56,489 nucleotides of DNA from a virus, in the IMG/VR virus record IMGVR_UViG_3300009149_000038, positions 1-56,489 of that record, one strand, 5' to 3'. The notes beneath the pieces are model-generated. The model was not told where the DNA came from. It did no database searches and was given only the letters and a program-made list of their open reading frames with translations. The position numbers and the translations under genes are program-made. This document shows positions 42,541 through 50,908 of the stretch, in pieces; position 1 is the stretch's first letter, and each line of letters starts with the position of its first letter.

Positions 42541-42899
42541 TATTTTAATTTTTCATTTTCAAGCATCATTACTCCTCCTGGCACAGTAGGATAAAATGTT
42601 ATGCTAACTCTATATTGTTTAAATCTTTTCATCAATAGGGTTGCAAGTTCTATGGCCCTGTTTTTAATTTCGGGTTGGCTCATTGGGAATCTTGGGTAAT
42701 TTATGAAACCAATAATTAAGCCTGGTTCATTCCCATCCACATAAATAAATTCTGTGGGAGATACATTAACACATTGTTTTTTTCCTGTACACCATCCTTC
42801 GATAAATCCTTTTACAGTTTTTGCATCTTCAATTGTATCTGTATACCCCTCGCGAAGTCCTAGCCAAATTTTGGCCTCGTAATTATCAACTATTTTCAT
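42540..42899 (-). CDS. Hypothetical protein, 119 aa
   Basis: The ATG at 42899 is preferred (just after the lipoprotein gene's stop) over an upstream start that would overlap it by 43 bases. The protein has WLGLREGYTDTIEDA, a Cys-containing GWCTGKKQCVN loop, and PRFPMSQPEIKNRAIELATL. No family recognised; it lies in a cluster of small accessory genes. Confidence 0.5.
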   Translation of the reverse strand: MKIVDNYEAKIWLGLREGYTDTIEDAKTVKGFIEGWCTGKKQCVNVSPTEFIYVDGNEPGLIIGFINYPRFPMSQPEIKNRAIELATLLMKRFKQYRVSITFYPTVPGGVMMLENEKLK

Positions 42900-42901
42900 T
42901 T

Positions 42902-43345
42902 TTATCTTATTTCTAGTATATTTTTGGTAAAATCCAATCGACAATTATTGGCTTCCAAAAAGTCCACGCCTAGAATTCCTATTATGTGTATATCATCTCT
43001 ATTAAAATATTCTTGTATATGTGTTAGGTCAGCTCCTAAAAATGTTACCCAAGGGCCTTCTATCTTATAGTCATAAATGACATAGATATCTGTAACCCCT
43101 CCTAATCCTACATATTGTTCACCTAGCAAAATGTAGCTAAATCCATACTCTTCAGATTTGGATATATCCAGCAAGGATTTACTAGCTCCTGTATCTACTA
43201 AAAGTTTGCCCGACTTACCATTGACTTTAATATTAACGAAATGCAAATCATAATGCTCTATTAATTTAACCTCTTGCGGCCCCCAGAAATTTGTTCCCGC
43301 GCAAGAGGTTAAAAATATTAGAAATATGATTAACCATTTTTTCAT
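42902..43345 (-). CDS. Retropepsin-like aspartic protease lipoprotein, 147 aa
   Basis: A short lipoprotein signal (MKKWLIIFLIFLTSC, Cys15) is followed by the clan AA aspartic-protease motif VDTGASKSLLD (Asp51) and the later hydrophobic-hydrophobic-G motif IIGILGVDFLE, then CRLDFTKNILEIR, as in single-domain retropepsin-like bacterial proteases. As a lipoprotein it would act in the periplasm or on the outer membrane of an infected cell. A phage copy with a lipobox is unusual. Catalysis would need dimerisation, which cannot be shown here. Confidence 0.75.
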   Translation of the reverse strand: MKKWLIIFLIFLTSCAGTNFWGPQEVKLIEHYDLHFVNIKVNGKSGKLLVDTGASKSLLDISKSEEYGFSYILLGEQYVGLGGVTDIYVIYDYKIEGPWVTFLGADLTHIQEYFNRDDIHIIGILGVDFLEANNCRLDFTKNILEIR

Positions 43346-43621
43346 TTAAAACCAATTTCCCTGACTATCTTGAAGTACCTCTTTACCGCATACCGGGCAT
43401 ACTCCATTTGCTGAGCATCCATCAAATCCCTGTTCCTTTGGTGCCTTATGCCAGCCAAAGACATTACAAAACCAAATGCTTTCATGAAACCATGAAACGA
43501 CCATGGATATCATAGCTAAAGGAATCATTGGAATAAATACCAGGATTATAAATGCTGGATTATCTCCATGTTTGTCGATAAATCTTCCAAGTTTCCAACC
43601 TGGGGTGTTTTCAGTTGTCAT
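43346..43621 (-). CDS. Membrane protein with C-terminal zinc-like motif, 91 aa
   Basis: The ATG at 43621 is preferred to one 18 bases upstream. A hydrophobic stretch (PAFIILVFIPMIPLAMISMVVS) is followed by WHKAPKEQGFDG, then CSANGVCPVCGKEV, a probable small zinc site. It overlaps the upstream gene's stop by 11 bases. Function unknown. Confidence 0.5.
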   Translation of the reverse strand: MTTENTPGWKLGRFIDKHGDNPAFIILVFIPMIPLAMISMVVSWFHESIWFCNVFGWHKAPKEQGFDGCSANGVCPVCGKEVLQDSQGNWF

Positions 43622-43970
43622 TTTTATCATAGATTGCATGCCACTCTCGTAGCATATTTTTAAAGCTTTTTCCTTCAGTAGGTTCTAATGGTTCTGCCAA
43701 AACTATTTTCCTCCCAAATGCAAACGCTACTCCCATATCAAAATGAGTCCCTTGAGAATCCGGATTGTAGAAGATATGAACTTCGTGAGCCATTGCAATG
43801 GCCTTGGAATTTTGACTACAAATTTCCCATCCAGAAGCATCTTGCTTTGTATCCCGATGCGGAAGATGGACTTCATGTCCCTCAGATTCTAGTTTGGCAA
43901 CATAATCTTCAAGCTTCTGTTTGTATTCATCAGAAGCCCCTCTTACTGTGCAAATTATAAATATTCTCAT
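43611..43970 (-). CDS. Nucleoside 2-deoxyribosyltransferase-like protein, 119 aa
   Basis: The small Rossmann-like protein begins IFIICTVRGASDEYKQKLED and contains SQGTHFDMGVAFAFGRKIVL, which matches the S-x-GT-x-(F)-(D/E)-x-G-x-A-x-A-x-G pattern of the nucleoside 2-deoxyribosyltransferase-like fold. This would exchange or hydrolyse nucleoside bases. It is in a cassette with a DUF488 protein and an AAA ATPase. The catalytic Glu cannot be fixed by eye. Confidence 0.65.
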   Translation of the reverse strand: MRIFIICTVRGASDEYKQKLEDYVAKLESEGHEVHLPHRDTKQDASGWEICSQNSKAIAMAHEVHIFYNPDSQGTHFDMGVAFAFGRKIVLAEPLEPTEGKSFKNMLREWHAIYDKNDN

Positions 43971-44344
43971 TAAAATAAAGGTTTTATTATATCTTTTGGA
44001 TCATCATCTCCTGGGTTCCATTCTGGCACTTCGATATTTAGATTTTCTTTAATCCAATTTGCAACTATTCTGCGATGACAAAAATCTCCAGGCGGTTCCC
44101 AACATAGCAAAACCTGGTCCATAAACATGTCGTAGATCTTTTTAGGATCCTGTTTTGATAAGACCAATTCTTTGTATTGCTTTTCATATTCAGCTTCATC
44201 AATCTCGCCAGCTTTCTTTGCAAAAAATGTTTGACGATCTGGAGCTAGACCTGGATATTGGGCTCCATTATAATCCAGCGGGGGATAGATGCAAATAGCT
44301 ACCCCTTTGTCTCCTTTGTATGTTTTAAAATTTGAGGTTTTCAT
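43970..44344 (-). CDS. DUF488 family protein, 124 aa
   Basis: The C-terminal half has LLCWEPPGDFCHRRIVANWI, the signature of the DUF488 family (LLC-x-E-xxx-x-FCHR-xx-(I/V)A-xW). The N-terminal half is a small basic alpha/beta region (VAICIYPPLDYNGAQYPG). The family's function is poorly known. It overlaps the AAA ATPase gene by 4 bases and shares its last base with the next gene. Confidence 0.75.
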   Translation of the reverse strand: MKTSNFKTYKGDKGVAICIYPPLDYNGAQYPGLAPDRQTFFAKKAGEIDEAEYEKQYKELVLSKQDPKKIYDMFMDQVLLCWEPPGDFCHRRIVANWIKENLNIEVPEWNPGDDDPKDIIKPLF

Positions 44345-45591
44345 TTTCCAAATCCCATTTTTTTTCTGTCTAAACTCCCACTATCAGAATTTTTATCTCC
44401 ATAAAAATAGATTTCTGCTAATGTCATCGGCTCATTTATTTTCACATCTTTACCGGTTTTATCCATAAGAGATTGAGCTTTATGTACATCCAGTTTATCA
44501 AATTTATACTCTCTTAATAATCTTCCTTGCCTTCTTAATGCTTCGTCGATTTCGCTGGTATTGGTATTAAAAGTAGCAACAATAGATATATTTAAGCAAT
44601 CTGAAAGCAGACCATCTGTCATATTTAGTATGTTAGATACCGCACCTGATCTTGTATCACCGGCCCTTTTATGCAATGCCGGTTCTGCATCTTCAATAAT
44701 AAGGACAGAATTACTATTGTCCATTAGAAATGGAATAAAGTCTGGGGAAGTGATATGGTCGACCATATCTGGAGATATAAAAATGATATCTCTTTTAAGT
44801 TTACCAGCTAAATATCTTATATAAGTTGTTTTACCAGTTCCAGGATCTCCATGAAGTATAACTAGACCAGTCTTTTTAATATTATTTAGTTTTTTAATAA
44901 TATCTTCAGATACCTCTGAAAAGTCATCATTATAATTATCGTTTAGATCAATCTTCTTCTTCTTAACTTTAAATGGTTTTTTCTGGAATCCATGTTCAGT
45001 TTTATAAACTACATATAAAGTATTTTTAACGACATCCGGTCTTTTATATGATTTTACTAATCCAAAAAGAGTATAAAGTGGATTTTCCAGATCCCCTATC
45101 ATAGCTGGATCATATATAATATAAGTATTGTGCCCATCAAAATATAGGAGGATTTTTTCCATAGCTAAATGAAAGTACCCCATCTCAACCTTCTTGTTAT
45201 CATATCTGCTGCTAGTATCATATGAATTAAGAGGAGGGTTAAGATTTTTTATGAGATTATCAAAGAATCCCCTTGGAAGAACCCCGTTATCCAGGGATAG
45301 AAATGTAGGGACTACATCATATTTCTTCATATACTTATAAAGAATGAATGAAAATCCATAATCTGCTTCTAATGCGGCCTCGTGAATATCATCGAGACTG
45401 TATACCTCCGACCATGGAGAGAATTTTATTTTAGATAGCGAGGGATCTTTCCAAGTTACTTTTTGTATCTTCCTAAAATCCAGGGATTTTGTAATTTGTT
45501 CAATATTCTCATCCTCATCTATAAAATAAGGCATATCTATTTCGTCGTACATATTGGAAGTTATTAATCCATTTCTTAACCTTCTAGCCAC
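44341..45591 (-). CDS. AAA+ ATPase, 416 aa
   Basis: The C-terminal half is a AAA+ domain: Walker A GDPGTGKTT (about 250), Walker B SVLIIEDAEP (about 295), and RRQGRLLREYKF with the Arg finger region (about 350). The N-terminal 230 residues are a separate alpha/beta domain (MDEDENIE...). It lies just downstream of the topoisomerase ATPase subunit, overlapping its end by 16 bases. The order resembles BCS1/FtsH-type AAA proteins. The substrate is unknown. Confidence 0.75.
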   Translation of the reverse strand: MARRLRNGLITSNMYDEIDMPYFIDEDENIEQITKSLDFRKIQKVTWKDPSLSKIKFSPWSEVYSLDDIHEAALEADYGFSFILYKYMKKYDVVPTFLSLDNGVLPRGFFDNLIKNLNPPLNSYDTSSRYDNKKVEMGYFHLAMEKILLYFDGHNTYIIYDPAMIGDLENPLYTLFGLVKSYKRPDVVKNTLYVVYKTEHGFQKKPFKVKKKKIDLNDNYNDDFSEVSEDIIKKLNNIKKTGLVILHGDPGTGKTTYIRYLAGKLKRDIIFISPDMVDHITSPDFIPFLMDNSNSVLIIEDAEPALHKRAGDTRSGAVSNILNMTDGLLSDCLNISIVATFNTNTSEIDEALRRQGRLLREYKFDKLDVHKAQSLMDKTGKDVKINEPMTLAEIYFYGDKNSDSGSLDRKKMGFGK

Positions 45592-47384
45592 TCTTTTCTT
45601 TTCTTTGGTGAATCTCCAAAAACAATATCTAAGTATTTTTTAGCAGAACGATCCTCTGTTATTTCGAACAGGATCTTATTTTCCATCACCCATTCCCAAT
45701 CTTCAATATTAAGCGATCCTAATCCTTTTAGATAATTAACATTTGTGGGTTTTTTGTTTTTGGAAAATTTAGCGAATTCATTCAAAGTATAAAAATAATG
45801 TTTACCTCCTTGCCAATCACACACCACTAGAGGAGTAACTAATTTCTTTAATCTCCCATCTCTGATAATATCGGGAAACCATTTATGGAAGAAGTTTATA
45901 ATTAAAGCAGCAATATGCTGGCCATCAGGGTCTTCATCAGTTGCAATAATAATATTATTATATTCTGGCGGGCTGATCTTCGATGGATCTATTCCCAGTA
46001 TACTCATAATCTCTAGAACTTCTTTATTCTCTGTTAGGTCGCTTAGCTTCTTTGTATTTTTGATTTTGCCCTTAAGAGCATAAACCCCCTCGAGTTCGCT
46101 ATCTCTAGCCTGCTTGACAGAACCTGCAGCAGATAAACCCTCTGTGATGTATAGAGCCTCCTTTTTTCGGGATGCAGGGGAGTACTTGTGGGAAATGACC
46201 CTTTTAGAGGTTCTCTGGGCCTTTCTGATTTTTCTGATATTTTCAGCATACATCTTTTCTTCTATCTCCGCTTCAATTTCTTTTGTGATCGGAGAGTTTT
46301 TCAGCCCTCTTATAAGTTTAGATTTGAAATTGGATTCTAATAATTCTTCAATCTCAAATCTGGTCACATCATACTTTGATTTATTTTGATCACCAAATCT
46401 CATAAGATCTGATGGGACATCTAAAGCAATCAAAGTATTGTAGAAGTGATGGGCAGCAGAATATTTGAAAAAGTCGTTGCCCCAGTCGTTGATTATCTTC
46501 TGGTGAATGCCAGTACATCTTGAACCATTAACAAATGAAACAGTTGCGGAGTCTTCATATGACTTCCATAGGAGCACTGTACCCAACTCGTTTTTTACTG
46601 CTATATGTTGTTCCGGAATAAAATCTTTAATGATGCCTGCGTCTTCTTTGACCCCGTCACGGATGAATTCCCCACTAATGTTTAGGTGTTTTATCTTGGG
46701 ATCAATGGATACAAGGTATGCTTTGAAAGATAAGTAGGTTCTTACGATATCCTCGTCCCATTTAAAATTTGGGAATACATCTGGGGATGGTATAAATGAT
46801 ACGGACGTACCTCTTTGTTCCCCTGTTTCTTTTTTTCTTTTAAATTCTTTAGTTACCTGAAAATCCTCCCATTCATAATGAACATGGGAAGTTCCATTAA
46901 CTGTAGTTATTTCAAATTCTTTAGAAAGTATATTAACTACAGCAGATCCTACTCCATGAGTTCCTAGAATATTTGTTGATGAATCTATAAAGTTGGATCC
47001 TGCGTGAAGATCTTCCATTGCAGTTCGAACTACATTCTTTTTGGTTTTCGGATGTTTAGAAGTAGCTTTATGAAATCCCCCGCCTCCATCTTTTACCGTT
47101 ACTCTGTTAGTATCAAGATCTACAATAACGTGGATTCCTTTCATTTTTCCCTTCATCCTTTTTGCCTCGTCTAAAGCATTCTCCAAAACCTCAACAATAA
47201 GGTGCATAAAACCAGGTGACCATGATTTATCTGCCACCTGTAATTTCTTATCACTGATGACAGGAACCTTTTCATCAACCATAGAAACTAGTCCCACATA
47301 CATACCAGGGCGAAGCCTTACAGCTTCAAATGTATTGAGAGCTATTATTTCTTTTTCGTGCTTTTGATTAACTTTTATTGCCAT
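45576..47384 (-). CDS. 39: DNA topoisomerase II large subunit, T4 gp39-like (GyrB/ParE type)
   Basis: The 602-aa protein has the GHKL ATPase motifs VLENALDEAKR (about 67), VKDGGGGFH (about 95) and NILGTHGVGSAVVNIL (about 140). The Toprim part contains ALYITEGLSAAGSVKQARD (about 412) and IIATDEDPDGQHIA (about 487), with Glu and DxD for metal. Downstream residues end in GDSPKKRKEWLEG. T4 encodes this as gp39 plus gp60; here one gene spans both. Confidence 0.92.
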   Translation of the reverse strand: MAIKVNQKHEKEIIALNTFEAVRLRPGMYVGLVSMVDEKVPVISDKKLQVADKSWSPGFMHLIVEVLENALDEAKRMKGKMKGIHVIVDLDTNRVTVKDGGGGFHKATSKHPKTKKNVVRTAMEDLHAGSNFIDSSTNILGTHGVGSAVVNILSKEFEITTVNGTSHVHYEWEDFQVTKEFKRKKETGEQRGTSVSFIPSPDVFPNFKWDEDIVRTYLSFKAYLVSIDPKIKHLNISGEFIRDGVKEDAGIIKDFIPEQHIAVKNELGTVLLWKSYEDSATVSFVNGSRCTGIHQKIINDWGNDFFKYSAAHHFYNTLIALDVPSDLMRFGDQNKSKYDVTRFEIEELLESNFKSKLIRGLKNSPITKEIEAEIEEKMYAENIRKIRKAQRTSKRVISHKYSPASRKKEALYITEGLSAAGSVKQARDSELEGVYALKGKIKNTKKLSDLTENKEVLEIMSILGIDPSKISPPEYNNIIIATDEDPDGQHIAALIINFFHKWFPDIIRDGRLKKLVTPLVVCDWQGGKHYFYTLNEFAKFSKNKKPTNVNYLKGLGSLNIEDWEWVMENKILFEITEDRSAKKYLDIVFGDSPKKRKEWLEG

Positions 47385-47426
47385 GTATCTTATATCTTCT
47401 TAATCAATTTAGTTTTCCTAATTAAA

Positions 47427-47451
47427 GGGAGGGGTTGTTAAAGCCCCTCCC
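47427..47451 (-). terminator. Terminator after the DUF932 gene
   Basis: GGGAGGGG / CCCCTCCC stem (8 bp) with a 9-base loop, followed by TTTAATTA on the minus strand. Confidence 0.75.
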
Positions 47452-47480
47452 TAGGTGTAATCAAAACTTGGAAATGGAAA

Positions 47481-48326
47481 TTAACAAGTTTCATTGAGGA
47501 AGCTTTCGGTAAGCTCCCAAAGGTCTTTATTAAATTCTAAGTTACGAGCGGCATTTGAAATTACTCTTGCCTGTGATTTGCGGCCTTTTGGGGATTTCTG
47601 CTCGAAAAGTCCTTTTACTGTTCTCTCCTGAACGACATTGAAGAGGGTCCAGAGATCATTAGAATCGTCTTGCGGGCGGACGGGCTCGAAGATATCAAAG
47701 ATATCGATTGAAGCGTTAATTGCGTCCTCGTCTGGAGTTTTATCCTCTTTTGCAAATCTGTCTGAATCCCTGAGTGCGATGGTTTTCATTGCAAATTCGA
47801 TCTTATCATCTTCGCTTACGAAAATGCTTTGCATTTCCTTGATATGATCAGCAACCGTGCGGTATCCTTCAGCGATATCGGAAATGATTTCCATAAGTTT
47901 CGACTGGTTAACACCGACGTGGAGGAATTTGTATGAGCAAGACATACCCGGGATATTAAGAATAAGACCAGTTTCGCTGACCATTCTGAAAAGACCAAGG
48001 TGGATACGAGCTTTAGTGAACCCGTCATGAGAGTTGTCCAAAATAAGTTGTGGGCGGATTTTGTCCCCTTTTACTGGGATGAATCCAAAATCGTCGTTAT
48101 GAAGACGAATGATATGGCGAGCATAAGGACCTACACCGTTTTGTTTCACTGAATAAGGATACCAACCCAATTTTGAGAAAGCGTCCAGAAATTGTTCAGT
48201 AGAGAAGAATGAATAGCGTTCTGTAAGAATCGGGGAGATGTCCCTGGAAAAAGCTGCCGGAGCAACCATTTCAATTTGTTCTTTTGTTTTTGCTTTGTAA
48301 CCGATTGAGAGAAGTTCGTTTTCCAT
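47481..48326 (-). CDS. DUF932-type phage/plasmid protein, 281 aa
   Basis: The pattern YSFFSTEQFLDAFSKLGW, HIIRLHNDDFGFI, PQLILDNSHDGFTKARIHLG, SCSYKFLHVG and the helical C-terminus match the DUF932 family found in phages and plasmids. Function is unproven, with proposed links to replication or host interaction. It has one of the strongest early promoters in the window (48349-48379) and its own terminator, so it is probably expressed highly and early. Confidence 0.75.
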   Translation of the reverse strand: MENELLSIGYKAKTKEQIEMVAPAAFSRDISPILTERYSFFSTEQFLDAFSKLGWYPYSVKQNGVGPYARHIIRLHNDDFGFIPVKGDKIRPQLILDNSHDGFTKARIHLGLFRMVSETGLILNIPGMSCSYKFLHVGVNQSKLMEIISDIAEGYRTVADHIKEMQSIFVSEDDKIEFAMKTIALRDSDRFAKEDKTPDEDAINASIDIFDIFEPVRPQDDSNDLWTLFNVVQERTVKGLFEQKSPKGRKSQARVISNAARNLEFNKDLWELTESFLNETC

Positions 48327-48348
48327 TTTGTTTTGTTTTTAATTACAT

Positions 48349-48379
48349 AGCTAATATAAGACATTCTATGCAATTACAA
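48349..48379 (-). promoter_or_regulatory. Early promoter of the DUF932 gene
   Basis: On the minus strand, TTG (48377-48379), 17-base spacer beginning TAATTGC, TTATATTAG (48351-48359). It shares TATCGTTGTAATT with the promoter at 50905. Leader about 20 bases. Confidence 0.75.
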
Positions 48380-48394
48380 CGATACTTCAAGAGT

Positions 48395-48416
48395 AAAAAC
48401 GTTAAGAAACGTTAGG
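48395..48416 (-). repeat. Paired TAACG repeat upstream of an early promoter
   Basis: CCTAACGTTTCTTAACGTTT on the minus strand, about 20 bases upstream of the -33 element of the DUF932 promoter. Related pairs occur near 50700-50723 and 28288-28316. Confidence 0.45.
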
Positions 48417-49137
48417 GAAGTAAATTAATTAATTTCTCTGCAAGCTCCGCAGTCTTTTTTACATCTAATTCGCAATAGGTCTTTATTCTTTCCACCTCAC
48501 CTTTGTAATAAGCCTCTTTAACTTTGTCTCCGGATAAATCTCCCTTAGAACTTTCCATACCCATTGATACTGCGGCTAATTCAAATGGGGTGTAACTTTC
48601 TTGCATATTTCCCTGACCCCAGACTTCCGGAACATCAAATACTTCAACTTCCCATGGCTTTTTTCCATATACTGAAAGATTGGGTGGGGGAGTAAGACCA
48701 TTTATCATCATTCGCTTTGCAAGCCAAGGCATATCAAATCGCTTTATCATATATCCGCACAGATACATTCCAGCAACATTTACCTTATCAAATACTTGTT
48801 GAGCACCAAGAAGAATTTTCTTCTCATCTTCACCATATAATGATTGGATTTCAAACAGGGCTGGATCAAATTTGCTTGACTTCTTTTTATAATATCCATA
48901 TGATACACATACCATCTTGCAGAACTCTGGATGGAAATGAGCCTTCTCTTCCCACCAAGCATCAAGATCCCCAAATTTATCCAGTCCATTAACCATTCGA
49001 TCATGCTCCCATTTTTCTACTCGATGTTCAAATACATCGGCAAGGGCCGAATGATCCATTTTAAGACTAAAATAGTCCTGGGCTATTGGAACCCACTCGC
49101 AATCGAAATATAATAGTTGTTCTTTTGTTGGTTTCAT
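48412..49137 (-). CDS. 3'-5' exonuclease, DEDD type (PolB_exo2-like), 241 aa
   Basis: The ATG at 49137 is chosen because it directly follows the stop of the upstream gene; upstream ATGs would overlap it. Motifs in order: LLYFDCEWVP (Asp12/Glu14), LCGYMIKRFDMPWLAKR (ExoII-type) and YCELDVKKT (ExoIII, Tyr then Asp). This matches the stand-alone exonuclease related to the proofreading domain of family B polymerases. It could proofread for the split polymerase or act in DNA/RNA turnover. Confidence 0.75.
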   Translation of the reverse strand: MKPTKEQLLYFDCEWVPIAQDYFSLKMDHSALADVFEHRVEKWEHDRMVNGLDKFGDLDAWWEEKAHFHPEFCKMVCVSYGYYKKKSSKFDPALFEIQSLYGEDEKKILLGAQQVFDKVNVAGMYLCGYMIKRFDMPWLAKRMMINGLTPPPNLSVYGKKPWEVEVFDVPEVWGQGNMQESYTPFELAAVSMGMESSKGDLSGDKVKEAYYKGEVERIKTYCELDVKKTAELAEKLINLLP

Positions 49138-49141
49138 AAAT

Positions 49142-49336
49142 TTAGTTTTCATCAGCATCCGGATATTCGCCATCCTCGAAAAAATCTACGAACTCCTGAT
49201 AATTTACTAGTGCATGATTTATAGCATCTGATTGGGTACAAGTTCCGGTCCCATCTTCTTCCTTTGGTAAGGAATACATTATATCATTAAAGACCATTTC
49301 GGCTTCATCTGATAAAGTTACAGTTATCTTTTTCAT
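49142..49336 (-). CDS. Ribbon-helix-helix-like small protein, 64 aa
   Basis: The ATG at 49336 gives MKKITVTLSDEAEMVFNDIM, the strand-then-helix start of MetJ/Arc/CopG-type DNA-binding proteins. The second helix (SDAINHALVNYQEFVDFF) follows, and the tail is acidic. It is probably a small transcriptional regulator, the first gene in a pair with the exonuclease. Confidence 0.55.
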   Translation of the reverse strand: MKKITVTLSDEAEMVFNDIMYSLPKEEDGTGTCTQSDAINHALVNYQEFVDFFEDGEYPDADEN

Positions 49337-49349
49337 ATCATTAATATAC

Positions 49350-49380
49350 AAAAAAAGCCCGGATGTTTCCGAGCTTTTTT
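49350..49380. terminator. Bidirectional intrinsic terminator
   Basis: AAGCCCGGA / TCCGAGCTT stem with a 4-base loop, flanked by A7 on the left and T6 on the right, between the lipoprotein and the ribbon-helix-helix genes. Confidence 0.85.
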
Positions 49381-49399
49381 GTTAAATAAATGTTAAGGA

Positions 49400-49744
49400 T
49401 TATTTATATTTACGGTCTTTTGTACGTTGTAATACCATAACATGATAAGTAAGGGAGTCGCAAACACAAGTTGTAAAGTTTATTATAATTTCGGTTTTAT
49501 CATTCCATATGCCTTGATAGACTCTTTCCACTTTATATCCACCTCCTACATATTCTTGATATGTTAACCAATCTTCAAATGGAATAGAATCCTTTTTATA
49601 TGCATCCAACCACCATAAGGCATCATTGGCGGCTTCTATTCTTGCTCCGTCCCCATAGTAAGATTTTTGATAGACTACGGTTTTGCTGTTAACCCCACAT
49701 CCTAATAAAAATAAAAGGAACAGAAAAATAAAAAACCTTCTCAT
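49400..49744 (-). CDS. Lipoprotein, 114 aa
   Basis: The signal MRRFFIFLFLLFLLGCG has a lipobox (LLGC, Cys16). The mature part has tryptophans and a CVC motif (FTTCVCDSL). It is the third lipoprotein in the window, after 27784 and 42902. No family recognised; probably in the host envelope. Confidence 0.65.
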   Translation of the reverse strand: MRRFFIFLFLLFLLGCGVNSKTVVYQKSYYGDGARIEAANDALWWLDAYKKDSIPFEDWLTYQEYVGGGYKVERVYQGIWNDKTEIIINFTTCVCDSLTYHVMVLQRTKDRKYK

Positions 49745-49799
49745 CAGCTTTTTATTTTATCTATCCCCTTCTTGGGTCCCCTAACAAAATTGAGAATTC

Positions 49800-50330
49800 T
49801 TAACGGCATAGGGAATCAGCAACCTTTGTTGCAGCCCAAGCATAAGGTTTTCCTTCCGCTTCATATCCCATTCCTTGAGCATAGCCTAGACCTGCTGCGA
49901 AAAGAACATTGGAGAATTCTCCTTCATCTGAATTGTAATCAACATGAATTTTAATTTTCTTATCACAGTCTGCAAGTAAATTAGCTGCTTGGATAGTATA
50001 TTCTACTTCTTTCCAAAGCTTTCCTTGTAGGACGGAGGTATCAAAGGATTTTTTTCCTCTGTTATCAACCTTAAGGTGGCCTTTTGGTGTTTTTACCCTT
50101 TTATCATTGAAAACACATTTGATACAGTGAGCACCATGACCTACTCCGGACTCATCTTTTCTGTGCATCACAATCGCAATTGCATAAGTTACATGTCTAG
50201 AATGTTCTTGTGAGTCACAACCAATTATAACTTGGCCATTAGGATTTTTCTTAGCCCAATCTTTTACATATTGGTTTACGTCATTAATTAAAGTTCCATC
50301 GTATTTTCGGAATACTAGTTTTTCTGTCAT
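49800..50330 (-). CDS. RNase H-like protein (YkuK/DUF458 type), 176 aa
   Basis: The GQVIIGCDSQEHSRHVTYAI motif (residues about 32-51) contains the first catalytic-type Asp. IKIHVDYNSDEGEFSN carries a second Asp and Glu, and the C-terminus ends KVADSLCR, as in the YkuK RNase H-like family. T4 has its own RNase H of a different fold. The start is preceded by a strong Shine-Dalgarno, AGAAAGGAGG, unusual for this phage. Confidence 0.7.
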   Translation of the reverse strand: MTEKLVFRKYDGTLINDVNQYVKDWAKKNPNGQVIIGCDSQEHSRHVTYAIAIVMHRKDESGVGHGAHCIKCVFNDKRVKTPKGHLKVDNRGKKSFDTSVLQGKLWKEVEYTIQAANLLADCDKKIKIHVDYNSDEGEFSNVLFAAGLGYAQGMGYEAEGKPYAWAATKVADSLCR

Positions 50331-50345
50331 GATATTTCCTCCTTT
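50331..50345 (-). promoter_or_regulatory. Strong Shine-Dalgarno of the YkuK-like gene
   Basis: AGAAAGGAGG ends about 7 bases before the ATG at 50330 on the minus strand. Almost all other starts in the window lack such a site. Confidence 0.7.
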
Positions 50346-50362
50346 CTGCTTTTTGTTTAAAT

Positions 50363-50390
50363 AAAAAAGGTCCTTAATTGCTTAAGGACC
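50363..50390 (-). terminator. Intrinsic terminator after the 63-aa gene
   Basis: GGTCCTTAA / TTAAGGACC stem with a 4-5 base loop and six T residues on the minus strand. Confidence 0.85.
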
Positions 50391-50406
50391 CTATCTGATC
50401 GAAATA

Positions 50407-50598
50407 TTATATTCGTTTGAGAAAATTATCTCTTCGAAGTTTCAGATGTTGTCCTTTCTTTTTATCCGGTACCATTTGGGTTCCAAATCTACCATCATAA
50501 AATCCTTGCTCCTTAGCGGAATCACGATTTGCCGATAACGTGAGCGCATATAGCTTCTCCGCTGCAATTTCGATTTTATGTGTATTACTATTACCCAT
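50407..50598 (-). CDS. Small basic hypothetical protein, 63 aa
   Basis: It begins MGNSNTHKIEIAAEKLYALT and is basic in its C-terminal half (VPDKKKGQHLKLRRDN). It is the first gene of the long minus-strand block, next to the divergent control region, and is bounded by a terminator. No family recognised. Confidence 0.5.
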   Translation of the reverse strand: MGNSNTHKIEIAAEKLYALTLSANRDSAKEQGFYDGRFGTQMVPDKKKGQHLKLRRDNFLKRI

Positions 50599-50665
50599 GA
50601 TTTGGATTTTCTTTATATATGATACTTACTTATATGCAAAAGCATTCCAAATGTTTCATAATCGG

Positions 50666-50695
50666 GCCAATATAATAATTCTAATTTAAAATCTA
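50666..50695 (-). promoter_or_regulatory. Weak candidate early promoter
   Basis: TTATATTGG on the minus strand with the correct context, but no TTG at the expected upstream position (reads TAG). Leader about 60 bases to the 50598 start. Confidence 0.4.
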
Positions 50696-50908
50696 TGATT
50701 AAAACCGTTAGAAAATCGTTAGGAAGATTCTTTAACAAATCTTAACAATCTTAACAAAACTTTTTTTCAGTTGTTCATAAAATTAGAGCTTAAGAACTCA
50801 GGAAAGAAAGTCCTTAGATATATCTAAAAAAATCTCTTCCTTCGCGCGGGCGTAACGCGTGTTAATATGATATCCCCCTTTAGACGAAACTTTTTCCACA
50901 GATTATCG

